A stretch of 64,000 nt of DNA from contig NZ_VDDA01000001.1 in NCBI RefSeq assembly GCF_006151805.1, positions 1-64,000 on the forward strand, in the 5' to 3' direction. Origin of the DNA: Methylobacterium terricola (lineage in GTDB: Bacteria > Pseudomonadota > Alphaproteobacteria > Rhizobiales > Beijerinckiaceae). Position numbers and translations under genes: made by a program. The stretch's first letter is position 1, and every line of letters starts with the position of its first letter. The notes below the pieces were generated by a model. It was not told where the DNA came from, made no database searches, and worked only from the letters and a program-made list of their open reading frames with translations. Positions 1-8,240 of this stretch are shown here, piece by piece.

Positions 1-355
<355 letters not shown>

Positions 356-527
356 AAGAGCTGATCATAGCTGATCACAACATAAACGGAGGCTCACAAC
401 CGATCGGCGTTTCCACCTGATCGTGTGAGCACCGAAACGTCAGACCAGCATCATCCTACTCACGATCCAGGCCGAAACCCGGATCCGCAGGGACGACGCC
501 GTCCACGCTTCTCTTTCTCGTATGCAC

Positions 528-540
528 TTGTCAAAGAGCG
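528..540 (-). promoter_or_regulatory. rRNA leader boxA antitermination element
   Basis: On the minus strand the leader reads CGCTCTTTGACAA, matching the boxA consensus of bacterial rRNA operons (TGCTCTTTAACA). It sits about 175 nt upstream of the 16S 5' end and downstream of the predicted promoter, where NusB/NusE-dependent antitermination sites are expected. Confidence 0.7.
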
Positions 541-672
541 GCCCGGCCAAGACCGGGGTATCATCGGCGACGACAGGACCAGCGCCTGACCAAGGTCAGG
601 CTCGCCGGCCCAGACTGTCGAAGAGATAGTTCAGCGCCCGGTCCGCTGTCGCGGCCGGCGCCGATGGGTGGT

Positions 673-701
673 CGTATAGGCCCCCGATGTCGGCCCGTCA
701 A
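673..701 (-). promoter_or_regulatory. Probable rRNA operon promoter
   Basis: On the minus strand TTGACG (696-701) and TATACG (673-678) are separated by exactly 17 bp, a good sigma-70 promoter pointing towards the 16S gene. Transcription would start near 665, giving a leader of about 310 nt that includes boxA. It lies in the gap between the response-regulator gene ending at 760 and the 16S gene, the only long non-coding stretch there. Confidence 0.65.
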
Positions 702-759
702 CCGGTTTGTGAACCTCTTGCGACAGATCCTCTCTTTTTCGCCCGCTCACCAGCCGGCC

Positions 760-2112
760 TCACGCCGCGGCGGCACAGTGGCTGCGCGCCTCGGCGGCGG
801 CGCGGCGCACCTCGGCCACGGCGTCCGGGATGCCGGATCCGGCCGCGATCGCCGCCTCGAGCCCGCGGCAGGCGGCGGCCAGGTCGTCGAAGCCGAGGCT
901 GCCGGCCATCGCCACGATGACATGGGCGTCGTGCGCCAGGGCGGCGAGGTCGGATTCCCGCGCGAAGGCCCCGGAGAGCTGGGTCATCAGGCGGTCGCGC
1001 AGGCGGTTGAGATCGGCCTCGCCGATCAGGCGCGCCAGCTCGGCGCTCTTGCGCGGGTCGACCACCGGAGGCCGCTGCGGCTCGGCAGGGCGGCGGAGCG
1101 CGACGCCCGGGGCCTCGCCGGCGGCGGCGCGTCCGCCCTGCTCGGTCAGGCGCACGCTCACCCCGGTGCCGGTCGCCACGCAGGCGAGCGCCCCCGCCTC
1201 GGTGAGGCTGAGAACCGCCGCCATCACGGCGGCGGGGGCGAGGCCGGTCTCGTAGGTATGTGTCCCCTCCCCTCCCGCGAGCGCCAGGTCACGGCCGGAG
1301 ACGTGGAGGAGCGCCATCAGGTGCGCGGCGGGCTCGGGCAGATGGACGGGTGCCCGGAGCCCGGCACGGCGCGCCTCGAACCCGGCGCAGGCCTCGGCGA
1401 CCGCCGCCCAGGAAGCCGGCTCGGCGACCCGGAACGTCACGTCGCAGGCGCCGGGGAGCCGGCCGGTGAGGTCGACGCTCGGCACCGGCCGCAGCGGCGT
1501 CTCGGCCCGGGCGGCCCGGAGCACCGGAAGCCCGGTCTCTCCGCTCAGCAGGATCAGGTCGGCCTCCACCGCCCGCGCGACCGGCACGAAGGCCTGGCCG
1601 AAGGCCGCCGCCTCGGCGGGCCCCGGATGGGGACAGATCAGGGCCCGGGGCCGCCCAGCCAGCCCGAAGCGGCGCCAGACCGCGTCGGCGGCGGTCTCGG
1701 CCACGGCGGCCTTCGGTGCCTCCGCGGCGCCCGCGGGCGTCTCGGTCCCGGCCAGCCGGTCCAGGGTCGCGTAGAGCGCCGCCGGATCGAGGGGCTTGAC
1801 CAGGATGGCGTCGAAGCGGGCATCGGCGCCGCGGCGGGAGGCGAGGCCGTGCCGGTCGGCCGTCACGCCGATCAGCCGCACCCGGTCCTCCGGGCGGGCG
1901 ATCTCGCGCATGAGCCGCGCCAGCGCGTAGCCGTCCATCTCGGGCAGGTGGTAGTCGATCATCACCACGTCGTGACGGCGCTCGCTCAGCAGCTTGAGGC
2001 CGAGGAAACCGTCGGAGGCGACGTCGACGCTGTCGCCGCGGCGCTCGCACAGGGCGCGGACGAGGTCCTGGAAGCCGGGATCGTCCTCGACCACGAGAAG
2101 GCGCAGGCTCAT
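760..2112 (-). CDS. Response regulator with central winged-helix-like region and C-terminal HPt domain
   Basis: The 450-residue protein begins MSLRLLVVEDD, a typical receiver domain (residues about 4-122) with phospho-acceptor D53, switch T84 and K106. The C-terminal end (about 360-450) resembles an HPt domain: AHVIVAMAGSLGF, with H397, aligns with the HPt of the hybrid kinase encoded at 12248-15064. Between them, around residues 260-330, a stretch ending TGTGVSVRLTEQGG looks like a winged helix. It is the last gene of the cellulose cluster, 29 bp after bcsN, so it may link phosphorelay signalling to cellulose synthesis. REC and HPt calls are firm to moderate; the middle domain is my inference. 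Start is the only ATG that gives an intact receiver. Confidence 0.85.
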   Translation of the reverse strand: MSLRLLVVEDDPGFQDLVRALCERRGDSVDVASDGFLGLKLLSERRHDVVMIDYHLPEMDGYALARLMREIARPEDRVRLIGVTADRHGLASRRGADARFDAILVKPLDPAALYATLDRLAGTETPAGAAEAPKAAVAETAADAVWRRFGLAGRPRALICPHPGPAEAAAFGQAFVPVARAVEADLILLSGETGLPVLRAARAETPLRPVPSVDLTGRLPGACDVTFRVAEPASWAAVAEACAGFEARRAGLRAPVHLPEPAAHLMALLHVSGRDLALAGGEGTHTYETGLAPAAVMAAVLSLTEAGALACVATGTGVSVRLTEQGGRAAAGEAPGVALRRPAEPQRPPVVDPRKSAELARLIGEADLNRLRDRLMTQLSGAFARESDLAALAHDAHVIVAMAGSLGFDDLAAACRGLEAAIAAGSGIPDAVAEVRRAAAEARSHCAAAA

Positions 2113-2141
2113 CGGGGGCTCCGTTCGGTCGGGATGAGGGA

Positions 2142-3104
2142 TCACGGGCGGGGCGCGGCGGGGCCGCGGGTCGCCTCGGGCGGGAGGATCGCGGCGTCGG
2201 CGGGCAGGCCCCCGGGTGCCGGAGGGGGGGCGTCGACGGCGCCCAGGATTCCGTTGCGCACGGGAATGCCGGGCAGGCCGGACGAGGCCGGGCCGCGCGC
2301 CGGGGCCTCCGCACCGAGATAGCGCGGACCGGCAGGGGCCGGTTCGGGAGGCGCCGCGGCGAAGACCGGGCCCGGCGCGGGATCCGGGTGGGCCCGGCGG
2401 GAGACCTGCGGCGTCGACCGGTCTTGGCGTGGCGGGCGGGCTTGGCGTGGCGGGCGGGCTTGGTGTGGCGGGCGGATCGCAGCCGTCGCCGGTCCGGCGA
2501 CCGGCTCGCCGGAGAAGCGCGGCACCAGGCGGAGCTGGCCCACCGCCGCGGCCATCGCCTCGAAGGTCAGGTCGTCCCGGCACAGGCGGACGCGCAGGGA
2601 CAGGGGCGTCGGCGCCGCCTCCTCGCGCACCGGGGCCTCCGGGATCCACTGCCAGGCATAAAGGCAGCGTGCCGCCCCGGCGCGGCCGATGGCGAGGCCG
2701 TAGGGGCCGTAGGCATTGGCCGAGGGGCGGGTGACGACCTGCATCGCCACGCCGGGAAAGGCGGCGGCGATCTCGGCGCGGATGCCGGCCTCGGTCGGCT
2801 TGCCCCCGGGGACGGCATCGAGCGAGGCGTCCCGGGCGGTCGAGACGAGAATCAGGTCGTCGCGCCCGCCCCGCCGCCCGGGGGCGGGAAGGATGATCGC
2901 CTGCTCGAACCCGCCGGCCGCATCGCGCTCGCGCAAGGCGACGGGCCGCCCGACCCAGGCCGGCAGGACGGCGACGGGGGTCGGCCGGGTCGGAGCGGCC
3001 GGCAGGGCGGCATCGAGGCTGGCGAAGCGCGGCCCGGCGGCCCGCTCCTGCGTGGTGCAGGCGCCGAGGGCGGTCACGGCGGCGAGGACGAGCGGGCGGA
3101 TCAC
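2142..3104 (-). CDS. bcsN: Cellulose biosynthesis protein BcsN
   Basis: This is a 320-residue secreted, probably lipid-anchored protein: the N-terminus VIRPLVLAAVTALGACTTQ is a short signal peptide with a lipobox-like LGAC. BcsN proteins accompany bcsA in Rhizobiales cellulose operons; their exact role is not settled. The conserved part (about residues 40-200) includes ANAYGPYGLAIG and CLYAWQWIPE. The C-terminal third is Pro/Ala-rich and low in complexity, with a threefold RPPRQA repeat. I chose the GTG at 3104 because it overlaps the stop of the upstream TPR gene as GTGA, the coupling style of the operon; a longer ATG start at 3194 would lie inside the upstream gene and lose the signal peptide. 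Confidence 0.8.
   Translation of the reverse strand: MIRPLVLAAVTALGACTTQERAAGPRFASLDAALPAAPTRPTPVAVLPAWVGRPVALRERDAAGGFEQAIILPAPGRRGGRDDLILVSTARDASLDAVPGGKPTEAGIRAEIAAAFPGVAMQVVTRPSANAYGPYGLAIGRAGAARCLYAWQWIPEAPVREEAAPTPLSLRVRLCRDDLTFEAMAAAVGQLRLVPRFSGEPVAGPATAAIRPPHQARPPRQARPPRQDRSTPQVSRRAHPDPAPGPVFAAAPPEPAPAGPRYLGAEAPARGPASSGLPGIPVRNGILGAVDAPPPAPGGLPADAAILPPEATRGPAAPRP
2423..2476 (-). repeat. Three tandem 18-bp repeats inside bcsN
   Basis: Three consecutive copies of an 18-bp unit (plus strand CTTGGCGTGGCGGGCGGG, third copy imperfect) encode a repeated QARPPR segment in the proline-rich tail of BcsN. The repeat keeps the reading frame, so copy-number changes would only alter tail length. 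Confidence 0.85.
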
Positions 3105-4906
3105 GGCTGGGTCCTTCTGGGAGCGAGGGCGCCGGTGGTGGCGACCTCCGGCCGGGGCGGCGGATCGGCCGGGACGGCCTGCATCGCCGACCACAGGGTG
3201 CCGAGGGGGGCGGGACGGTCGGCGGCGCTCGGAGCGCTCGGCCCGGTCTCGCCGGTCCAGCCGGGGAGGAGCGCGAAGCCGAACCGCTCATAGGGCATCG
3301 GCCCGACGCCGGGGACGCGCCGCGCGGTGGTCGGCCCCCGGCCGGGGCCCCGCGACGGCGGGATCGCCATTGGCCCAAGCGGGCTGCCGGCGGGGGCGGC
3401 GCGCAGGTCGTTCTCCATCGGCACCGCCAGCGGGAAGTCGCTGCGGCGCACCAGCGGCGTCGCCGCCGCCGCCTCGAGGGCATCGGGCCGGGGCACGCGG
3501 CCGCGCGGCTCGGGGGGCGGCGCGAGATCGAGATAGGCGGTGCGGGCCGTGGGCTCGGCGGCGCGGGGCGCCGCCGCATCGCAGGGGGAGGGCCGGTCCG
3601 ACCGGGCGGCGAAGAGCAGGCCGACCACCCGGGGAAACAATCCGTCGTAGCGGTTGACCACCTCGACGAAGGCGCGCTGCTGGCCGGCGCGCTGCAGCGC
3701 CAGGGCGTAGCCGTAGACGGTGGCCTCCTTGGGGAACCACGCCACGGCGCGGCGGAACCAGGCGAGCGCGGTGTCGAACTGGCAGGTGTTGTAGGCGTAC
3801 CAGGCGAGCGCCTGTGCCCCTTCGCCCGAGGCGGTGGCCGCCGTGACCTCGGCGTAGCGGCGCAGGCGCTCGGGCTCGATCGCCGGGGGTGAGGCCTTCG
3901 TCAGGTCGCGCTCCAGGATGTCGATGAAGAGCAGCGCATTGTTCACCAGCGGCTCGCGCCAGGCGTAAGCCACGTCCTCGGCCTCGCGGCGCAGGCCGAG
4001 GCGCAGGAGGGTGTGGGCGAGGCCATGCGCCACCATGGCGTCGCCGCCGCGGGCGACGGCGCGCTTGAACCAGGCCAGGGCCTCCAGCAGGTCGCTGCGC
4101 TTGAAGGCGTACCAGGCGACGAGACCGGCCTGGTCGGGATCGGGCGCCGCCTCGGCATAGGCCTGGAACGCGGCGAGATCGTCCGGCCGAACCGCCTGGC
4201 CGGCCTCGTCGTGCAGCACCGCGCTGATGCGGGCGCGGATCAGGTCGATGCGGACCGGCGCGAGGTCGTCGGCCGGGATGCCGGCGGCGAGACGGTCGAT
4301 CTCGGCCATCGGCAGCAGCGGCAGCGCCCGCAGCAGGCCGGCGCGGCGCTCTTCGGCGCTCGCGCCCCGAGAGGCCAGGGCGAGACCGAACAGGGCGAGC
4401 GCCTCCGGCACCCGGTCGGTGCGGGCGAGCGCCTCGGCGGCGGTCCACGCCGTTTCGGCCTCGCCGGCCTCGATCTCGGGCCGGCGCCGGTCGAACAGGG
4501 TGGTCAGGTCGGTCCAGCGGCCCGCCTTGGCGAAGGCTCGCACCTCGTCGCGCAAAGCCCGGCGGGCGAGCGCGCCGGTGAGCGCCCCGGAAGGCGTCCA
4601 GCCCGGCTCGGCCCGGGCGCGGTCGGCCAGCGCCTTGCGCAGGGCGTCGAGGCGGCCCGCCCCGAGCAGGTCCCAGTACCCCTCCTCGTCCTCCGCGCCC
4701 GGCGCGGCGGTCCAGAGGTCGGCGGGGGGCGTCCAGCCCGGATGGCGGCGGGCCAGGCGCTCGGCCTCCGCCGCCACCCGCTCGGGCCGGCTTTGAGACG
4801 CGTAGTAGCGCAACGCCGTCTCGTCGGGGCGCTCGGCCGCGGCGGCGGGCAGCCCCTGGCCGATCATCGGGGCGAGGCCAGCGGCGAGGATCAGCGCGGC
4901 GCGCAT
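3101..4906 (-). CDS. TPR-repeat protein of the cellulose operon
   Basis: The 601-residue protein has a signal peptide (MRAALILAAGLAPMIGQGLPAAAA) and helical TPR-like repeats, clearest at about 250-305 (ALAWFKRAVARGGDAMVAHG) and 355-405 (ALAWFRRAVAWFPKEATVYG). It occupies the place that BcsC has in enteric operons but lacks a recognisable C-terminal beta-barrel and is half the length. It probably acts as a periplasmic scaffold for export. Its start overlaps bcsZ by 16 bp and its stop overlaps bcsN by 4 bp, so it is translated in a chain with them. The C-terminal 150 residues are proline-rich and not recognised. Confidence 0.85.
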   Translation of the reverse strand: MRAALILAAGLAPMIGQGLPAAAAERPDETALRYYASQSRPERVAAEAERLARRHPGWTPPADLWTAAPGAEDEEGYWDLLGAGRLDALRKALADRARAEPGWTPSGALTGALARRALRDEVRAFAKAGRWTDLTTLFDRRRPEIEAGEAETAWTAAEALARTDRVPEALALFGLALASRGASAEERRAGLLRALPLLPMAEIDRLAAGIPADDLAPVRIDLIRARISAVLHDEAGQAVRPDDLAAFQAYAEAAPDPDQAGLVAWYAFKRSDLLEALAWFKRAVARGGDAMVAHGLAHTLLRLGLRREAEDVAYAWREPLVNNALLFIDILERDLTKASPPAIEPERLRRYAEVTAATASGEGAQALAWYAYNTCQFDTALAWFRRAVAWFPKEATVYGYALALQRAGQQRAFVEVVNRYDGLFPRVVGLLFAARSDRPSPCDAAAPRAAEPTARTAYLDLAPPPEPRGRVPRPDALEAAAATPLVRRSDFPLAVPMENDLRAAPAGSPLGPMAIPPSRGPGRGPTTARRVPGVGPMPYERFGFALLPGWTGETGPSAPSAADRPAPLGTLWSAMQAVPADPPPRPEVATTGALAPRRTQP

Positions 4907-5943
4907 GCGGGATACCTCGTCTTCAGGGCGGCCAGCGCCAGGAGCTGCAGGGTGGCCGGGTAGTAATGCTCGCTCTCGGCCCGCACCCGGGTGAGGCCGG
5001 GCGGGAACGGGGTGCCCCTCGCGGCGCAGGCGGCGAGCGCCGGGATCGCGCCGTAGCCGGATTCGGTGAGGCGCGCCGTCACCCGGCCGCTGCCGGTCTC
5101 GACGAGGGCGAGGCCCGATTCGGGCCGGGGCCAGAGCGCCAGGAACGGCGCGTAGAGATCGGCCTCGGTCGCCCCCGCCATGGCGAGGTAGAGCGGGATG
5201 CGTAAGCCGTTATAGGCGAAATCGGGCGCGAAGCCGTCGGCGGGGCGGGGCGCGCCGGACAGCGAGATCCACTCGCTCGGCAGGCGCGACGGCCCGAAGC
5301 GGGCGGCACGGATCAGCCGGCGGCCGCTGCGGTCGAGGCCGATCCAGTCGAATTCCGGCGCGAGCAGCGGCATCCGGTCGAAGGCCGGGAAGATCCAGTA
5401 GGAGAGGTTGACCACCGGGCCGTCGGGCCGGTCCTCGGCGGAGAAGCCCGCCACCGCCGGCAGCAGCAGCGGCCCGTGGGCGGCCCGCGGCAGGATCAGC
5501 TTGCGCCCGAGCTCGACCGCGATGCGCCGGCCGGCGACCCGGTGCGAGGGGTCGTTCCACGCCGACACCGCCTCGGCCAGCGCCCAGGCGACCAGGAGGT
5601 CGCCGTCGGCGGCGTCGTTCATGTCGGCGACCGCGGGGCGCCGGTCGGGCTCCCAGCGCCAGGCGAGGAGCTGGTCGTCGCGCACCATCAGGTTGGCGCG
5701 GGTCCAGGTCCAGATCCGCTCGAAGGTCGCCCGGTCGCCGGCCAGGACGGCGAGCAGCATGCCGTAGCCCTGGCCCTCGCTGTGGCTGATGCCGTTATTG
5801 CCGGTATCGACCACCCGTCCCTGCTCGGTGACGAACCGGGCCTTGTAGGCGCGCCAGCCCTCGCTGTCGGCGAGCGGCGCGGGGTGGGCCAGCGCGGCGG
5901 TGCCGAGGCCGAGCCAGGCGAGAAGGACGAGAACGATCCTCAT
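4891..5943 (-). CDS. bcsZ: Periplasmic endo-beta-1,4-glucanase BcsZ (GH8)
   Basis: A glycoside hydrolase family 8 cellulase of 350 residues that trims nascent cellulose in the periplasm. The signal peptide ends at LGTAALA (about 19). The catalytic acid is expected at E56 in the family motif SHSEGQGYGM, and the second conserved acidic site lies in APDFAYNGLRIPLYL. Other hallmarks are LLAWRWEPD and DAADGDLLVAWAL. The ATG at 5943 overlaps the bcsB stop as ATGA, which decides the start over longer in-frame extensions that run back into bcsB. Confidence 0.93.
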   Translation of the reverse strand: MRIVLVLLAWLGLGTAALAHPAPLADSEGWRAYKARFVTEQGRVVDTGNNGISHSEGQGYGMLLAVLAGDRATFERIWTWTRANLMVRDDQLLAWRWEPDRRPAVADMNDAADGDLLVAWALAEAVSAWNDPSHRVAGRRIAVELGRKLILPRAAHGPLLLPAVAGFSAEDRPDGPVVNLSYWIFPAFDRMPLLAPEFDWIGLDRSGRRLIRAARFGPSRLPSEWISLSGAPRPADGFAPDFAYNGLRIPLYLAMAGATEADLYAPFLALWPRPESGLALVETGSGRVTARLTESGYGAIPALAACAARGTPFPPGLTRVRAESEHYYPATLQLLALAALKTRYPACAPR

Positions 5944-8228
5944 GAGGTTCTTCTGCCGAGGTTGCGCACCAGCCAGTGGGTCGCGGCGGCGAGCAGCCCG
6001 GCGCAGGCGAGTGCCATCAGGGCGTAGGCCCCGCCGTTGAGGGAGAGCCAGCCGGCGGCGACGCGGCGCAGGTTGCCGAACGAGGCCGGCGCCGTCGCGA
6101 CGTAGCGGGCGGTCTCGGGCAGGCGCGACGCCGCCGCGCCGTCCGGCGCCAGGAGCGCGAGGCGGCCGCGGGGCCGGCTCCAGACCAGGGGCTGGACGAG
6201 GCAGGCGACCGCCTCGCTCAAGGCCGCGGGATTCGGCGCGGTGACCAATGTGAGCACGTCGTCCGGTGCCGGCCCGGTCACCCCTTGCGCGAGGGCGAGG
6301 GCGGCATCGGGGAGGTCGAACGATGCGAGCCCGGAATCCGGGGTCGCCGGCCCGCGGCAGCCGGGAGGGGCGCCGAGGCGCAGGAGCCGGCGCCGGGCGG
6401 CCGCGCCCGCCTCGGGCGGCGGGACGTCGCGGGCGGGACTGCCCTGCATCGCGGCCTCGTCGCGCCGGGACCAAACGTCCCGCAGGGCCTGCGGGTCGAG
6501 GCCGGCGGCCTTCAGCAGCGGAGCGTCGAGGCTGCGGGCGGCGGCGACGACCACCGTCGGCCCGACGATGCCGGCGCGCCCGGCCGCGAAGCCGAACGGG
6601 ATCGGGCGTCCCGCCGCAAGGCCGAGCCGGGTCGCCAGGGTGGCGGCGGCCGCCATCGTGTCGCGGTCGGGAGCCGGCACGACGAGGGTCGGGGCGCGCC
6701 CGTCCGCGCCCGCCCGGTAGGGAAAGCCCGCCGCCGCGGTGGCGGCGAGGTCGGGCTGGCGGGCGATCCGGGCGAGGTCGGGGATGGTCAGGCGGGTGCT
6801 GGCGTGCAGGACGAGGCGCTCGCCGGCAGGCGCGGCGCAGGTCGCGTCGCCGGCCCGGGGCAGCTCGGCGAGGAGCTCGATCCGGTTCAGACCGGGGCGC
6901 AGCAGGCGCAGGGGCAGGAACACCGTGCGTCGGCGCAAGGCCTCGCCGCCCGCACGGCCGAGAGGCACGCTGCCGGCCGCCTCGCCGTTGATCGACAGGC
7001 TGACCTGCGCCCCCGGCGCGAGGCCGGCCGGGTAGGTCGCGTCGAGGTCGAGGGCGAGCTTGGCGTAATCCGCCGCCAGGAGGTCGTGCGGCAGGGCGAG
7101 ATCGAGGACGAGGCGGTGGGTCCGTCCGCCGACCGCCTCGTCCCTGAGCCCGAGATCCGCCAAGGTCAGGCTCTCGCCGCCCTGGATCCGGTGCCCGCCG
7201 GCCTCGCGCATCACCGCGAGGCCCTCCGGCGCGCCGTGCGGCGGTGCCGCCGCCAAGGCATCGAGTTGCGCCAGCGCCGCGGCCGTGTCGGCCTCGCTCG
7301 CTCCGGTGACGACGACGACCGGGCGGCGCTCCGGCCCCGCCGGCAGCAGGGCGAGGCGCGGCCCGGTGACGGGCCCGAGCGCCGCGATGTCGAGGCTGCG
7401 GGCGAGCTCGGCCGCCGGCGCCACCGCGAGCGCCACCCCGTCGCCGGCCTCCGGCGTCGGCGCGAACGAGACGGCAGGCTTGGCGAAGCGGCCGGCGAGG
7501 GCGAGCGCCTGGGCGCCGGCGAGCAGCCCCTCCACGCGGCGCTCGGACAGGCGCTCGCCGGTCTGGATCAGGCGGATCGGCACCGCGCCGTCGGGCCCCG
7601 GCCGGATCGCCGCGAGGTCGCCGAGATCGGCCACGCCCTCACTGGCCGAGAGGAGGCCGGTAGTGTCGGGGTCGATCTGGGTCCAGAGCTCGTAGGTCGC
7701 CGCCACCGTGCAATCGACGCGGTGGCGCTGGTCGACCGCGATCGTCAGGGCGTTGAAGCCGGGGCGCAGGGCGCCCGGGGGCACCGGCACGCTCTCCAGC
7801 GTGAGCCCGCGGGCGCCGTCGATCGCCGTCCGGCCGATCTCCGCGCCGTTGAGGCCGATGGTCAGGCTGGAACTCTCCGGCAGGACCGAGATCGCCGACA
7901 GGAAGCCGACCTGGAACCGGCCGCCCGCCCGCGCCTCGGCGGCGGTGACGAAGAGCGGCCAGGTCACGGCGCCGGTCTCGCCCCAGAGCCGCAGCGGGCT
8001 CGCCACCGCGGGAAGGCGGCGCGGCGTCGGGGCGGGCGCCGGGATGGGCGCTTCGGCCTGGCTTCCGGGAGCCGGCGGCGCGGCCGGGGCCCGGACCGGG
8101 CTCGCGCCCGGCAGCAGCATCGTCGGGGTCGGCCCGAAGCCCGAGAAGGTCTGGGCCAGGGCGGGGGATCCGGGGACGGGCGTCCCGGCCAGGACGGCGC
8201 CGAGCGCCGGCACGAGGAGGATGCGCAT
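5940..8228 (-). CDS. bcsB: Cellulose synthase periplasmic subunit BcsB
   Basis: A 762-residue BcsB homologue: signal peptide (MRILLVPALGAVLAG), proline-rich spacer to about residue 65, then alternating carbohydrate-binding and flavodoxin-like modules, and a single C-terminal membrane anchor (YALMALACAGLLAAATHWLV). BcsB binds the emerging glucan and anchors to BcsA; the terminal helix is needed for catalytic activity in characterised systems. It begins 13 bp after bcsA and overlaps bcsZ by 4 bp. Length is in the usual range (about 750-850). Confidence 0.93.
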   Translation of the reverse strand: MRILLVPALGAVLAGTPVPGSPALAQTFSGFGPTPTMLLPGASPVRAPAAPPAPGSQAEAPIPAPAPTPRRLPAVASPLRLWGETGAVTWPLFVTAAEARAGGRFQVGFLSAISVLPESSSLTIGLNGAEIGRTAIDGARGLTLESVPVPPGALRPGFNALTIAVDQRHRVDCTVAATYELWTQIDPDTTGLLSASEGVADLGDLAAIRPGPDGAVPIRLIQTGERLSERRVEGLLAGAQALALAGRFAKPAVSFAPTPEAGDGVALAVAPAAELARSLDIAALGPVTGPRLALLPAGPERRPVVVVTGASEADTAAALAQLDALAAAPPHGAPEGLAVMREAGGHRIQGGESLTLADLGLRDEAVGGRTHRLVLDLALPHDLLAADYAKLALDLDATYPAGLAPGAQVSLSINGEAAGSVPLGRAGGEALRRRTVFLPLRLLRPGLNRIELLAELPRAGDATCAAPAGERLVLHASTRLTIPDLARIARQPDLAATAAAGFPYRAGADGRAPTLVVPAPDRDTMAAAATLATRLGLAAGRPIPFGFAAGRAGIVGPTVVVAAARSLDAPLLKAAGLDPQALRDVWSRRDEAAMQGSPARDVPPPEAGAAARRRLLRLGAPPGCRGPATPDSGLASFDLPDAALALAQGVTGPAPDDVLTLVTAPNPAALSEAVACLVQPLVWSRPRGRLALLAPDGAAASRLPETARYVATAPASFGNLRRVAAGWLSLNGGAYALMALACAGLLAAATHWLVRNLGRRTS

Positions 8229-8240
8229 GCGATGGTCTCC

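Noticed and set aside
664..2322. Plus-strand frame of 552 codons opposite the response-regulator gene
   Set aside because: Low-complexity Gly/Arg product, and it begins inside the predicted rRNA promoter region; the minus strand encodes a clear receiver domain.
2423..2476. Tandem repeats as a possible CRISPR array
   Set aside because: Units are contiguous without spacers and lie in frame inside bcsN.
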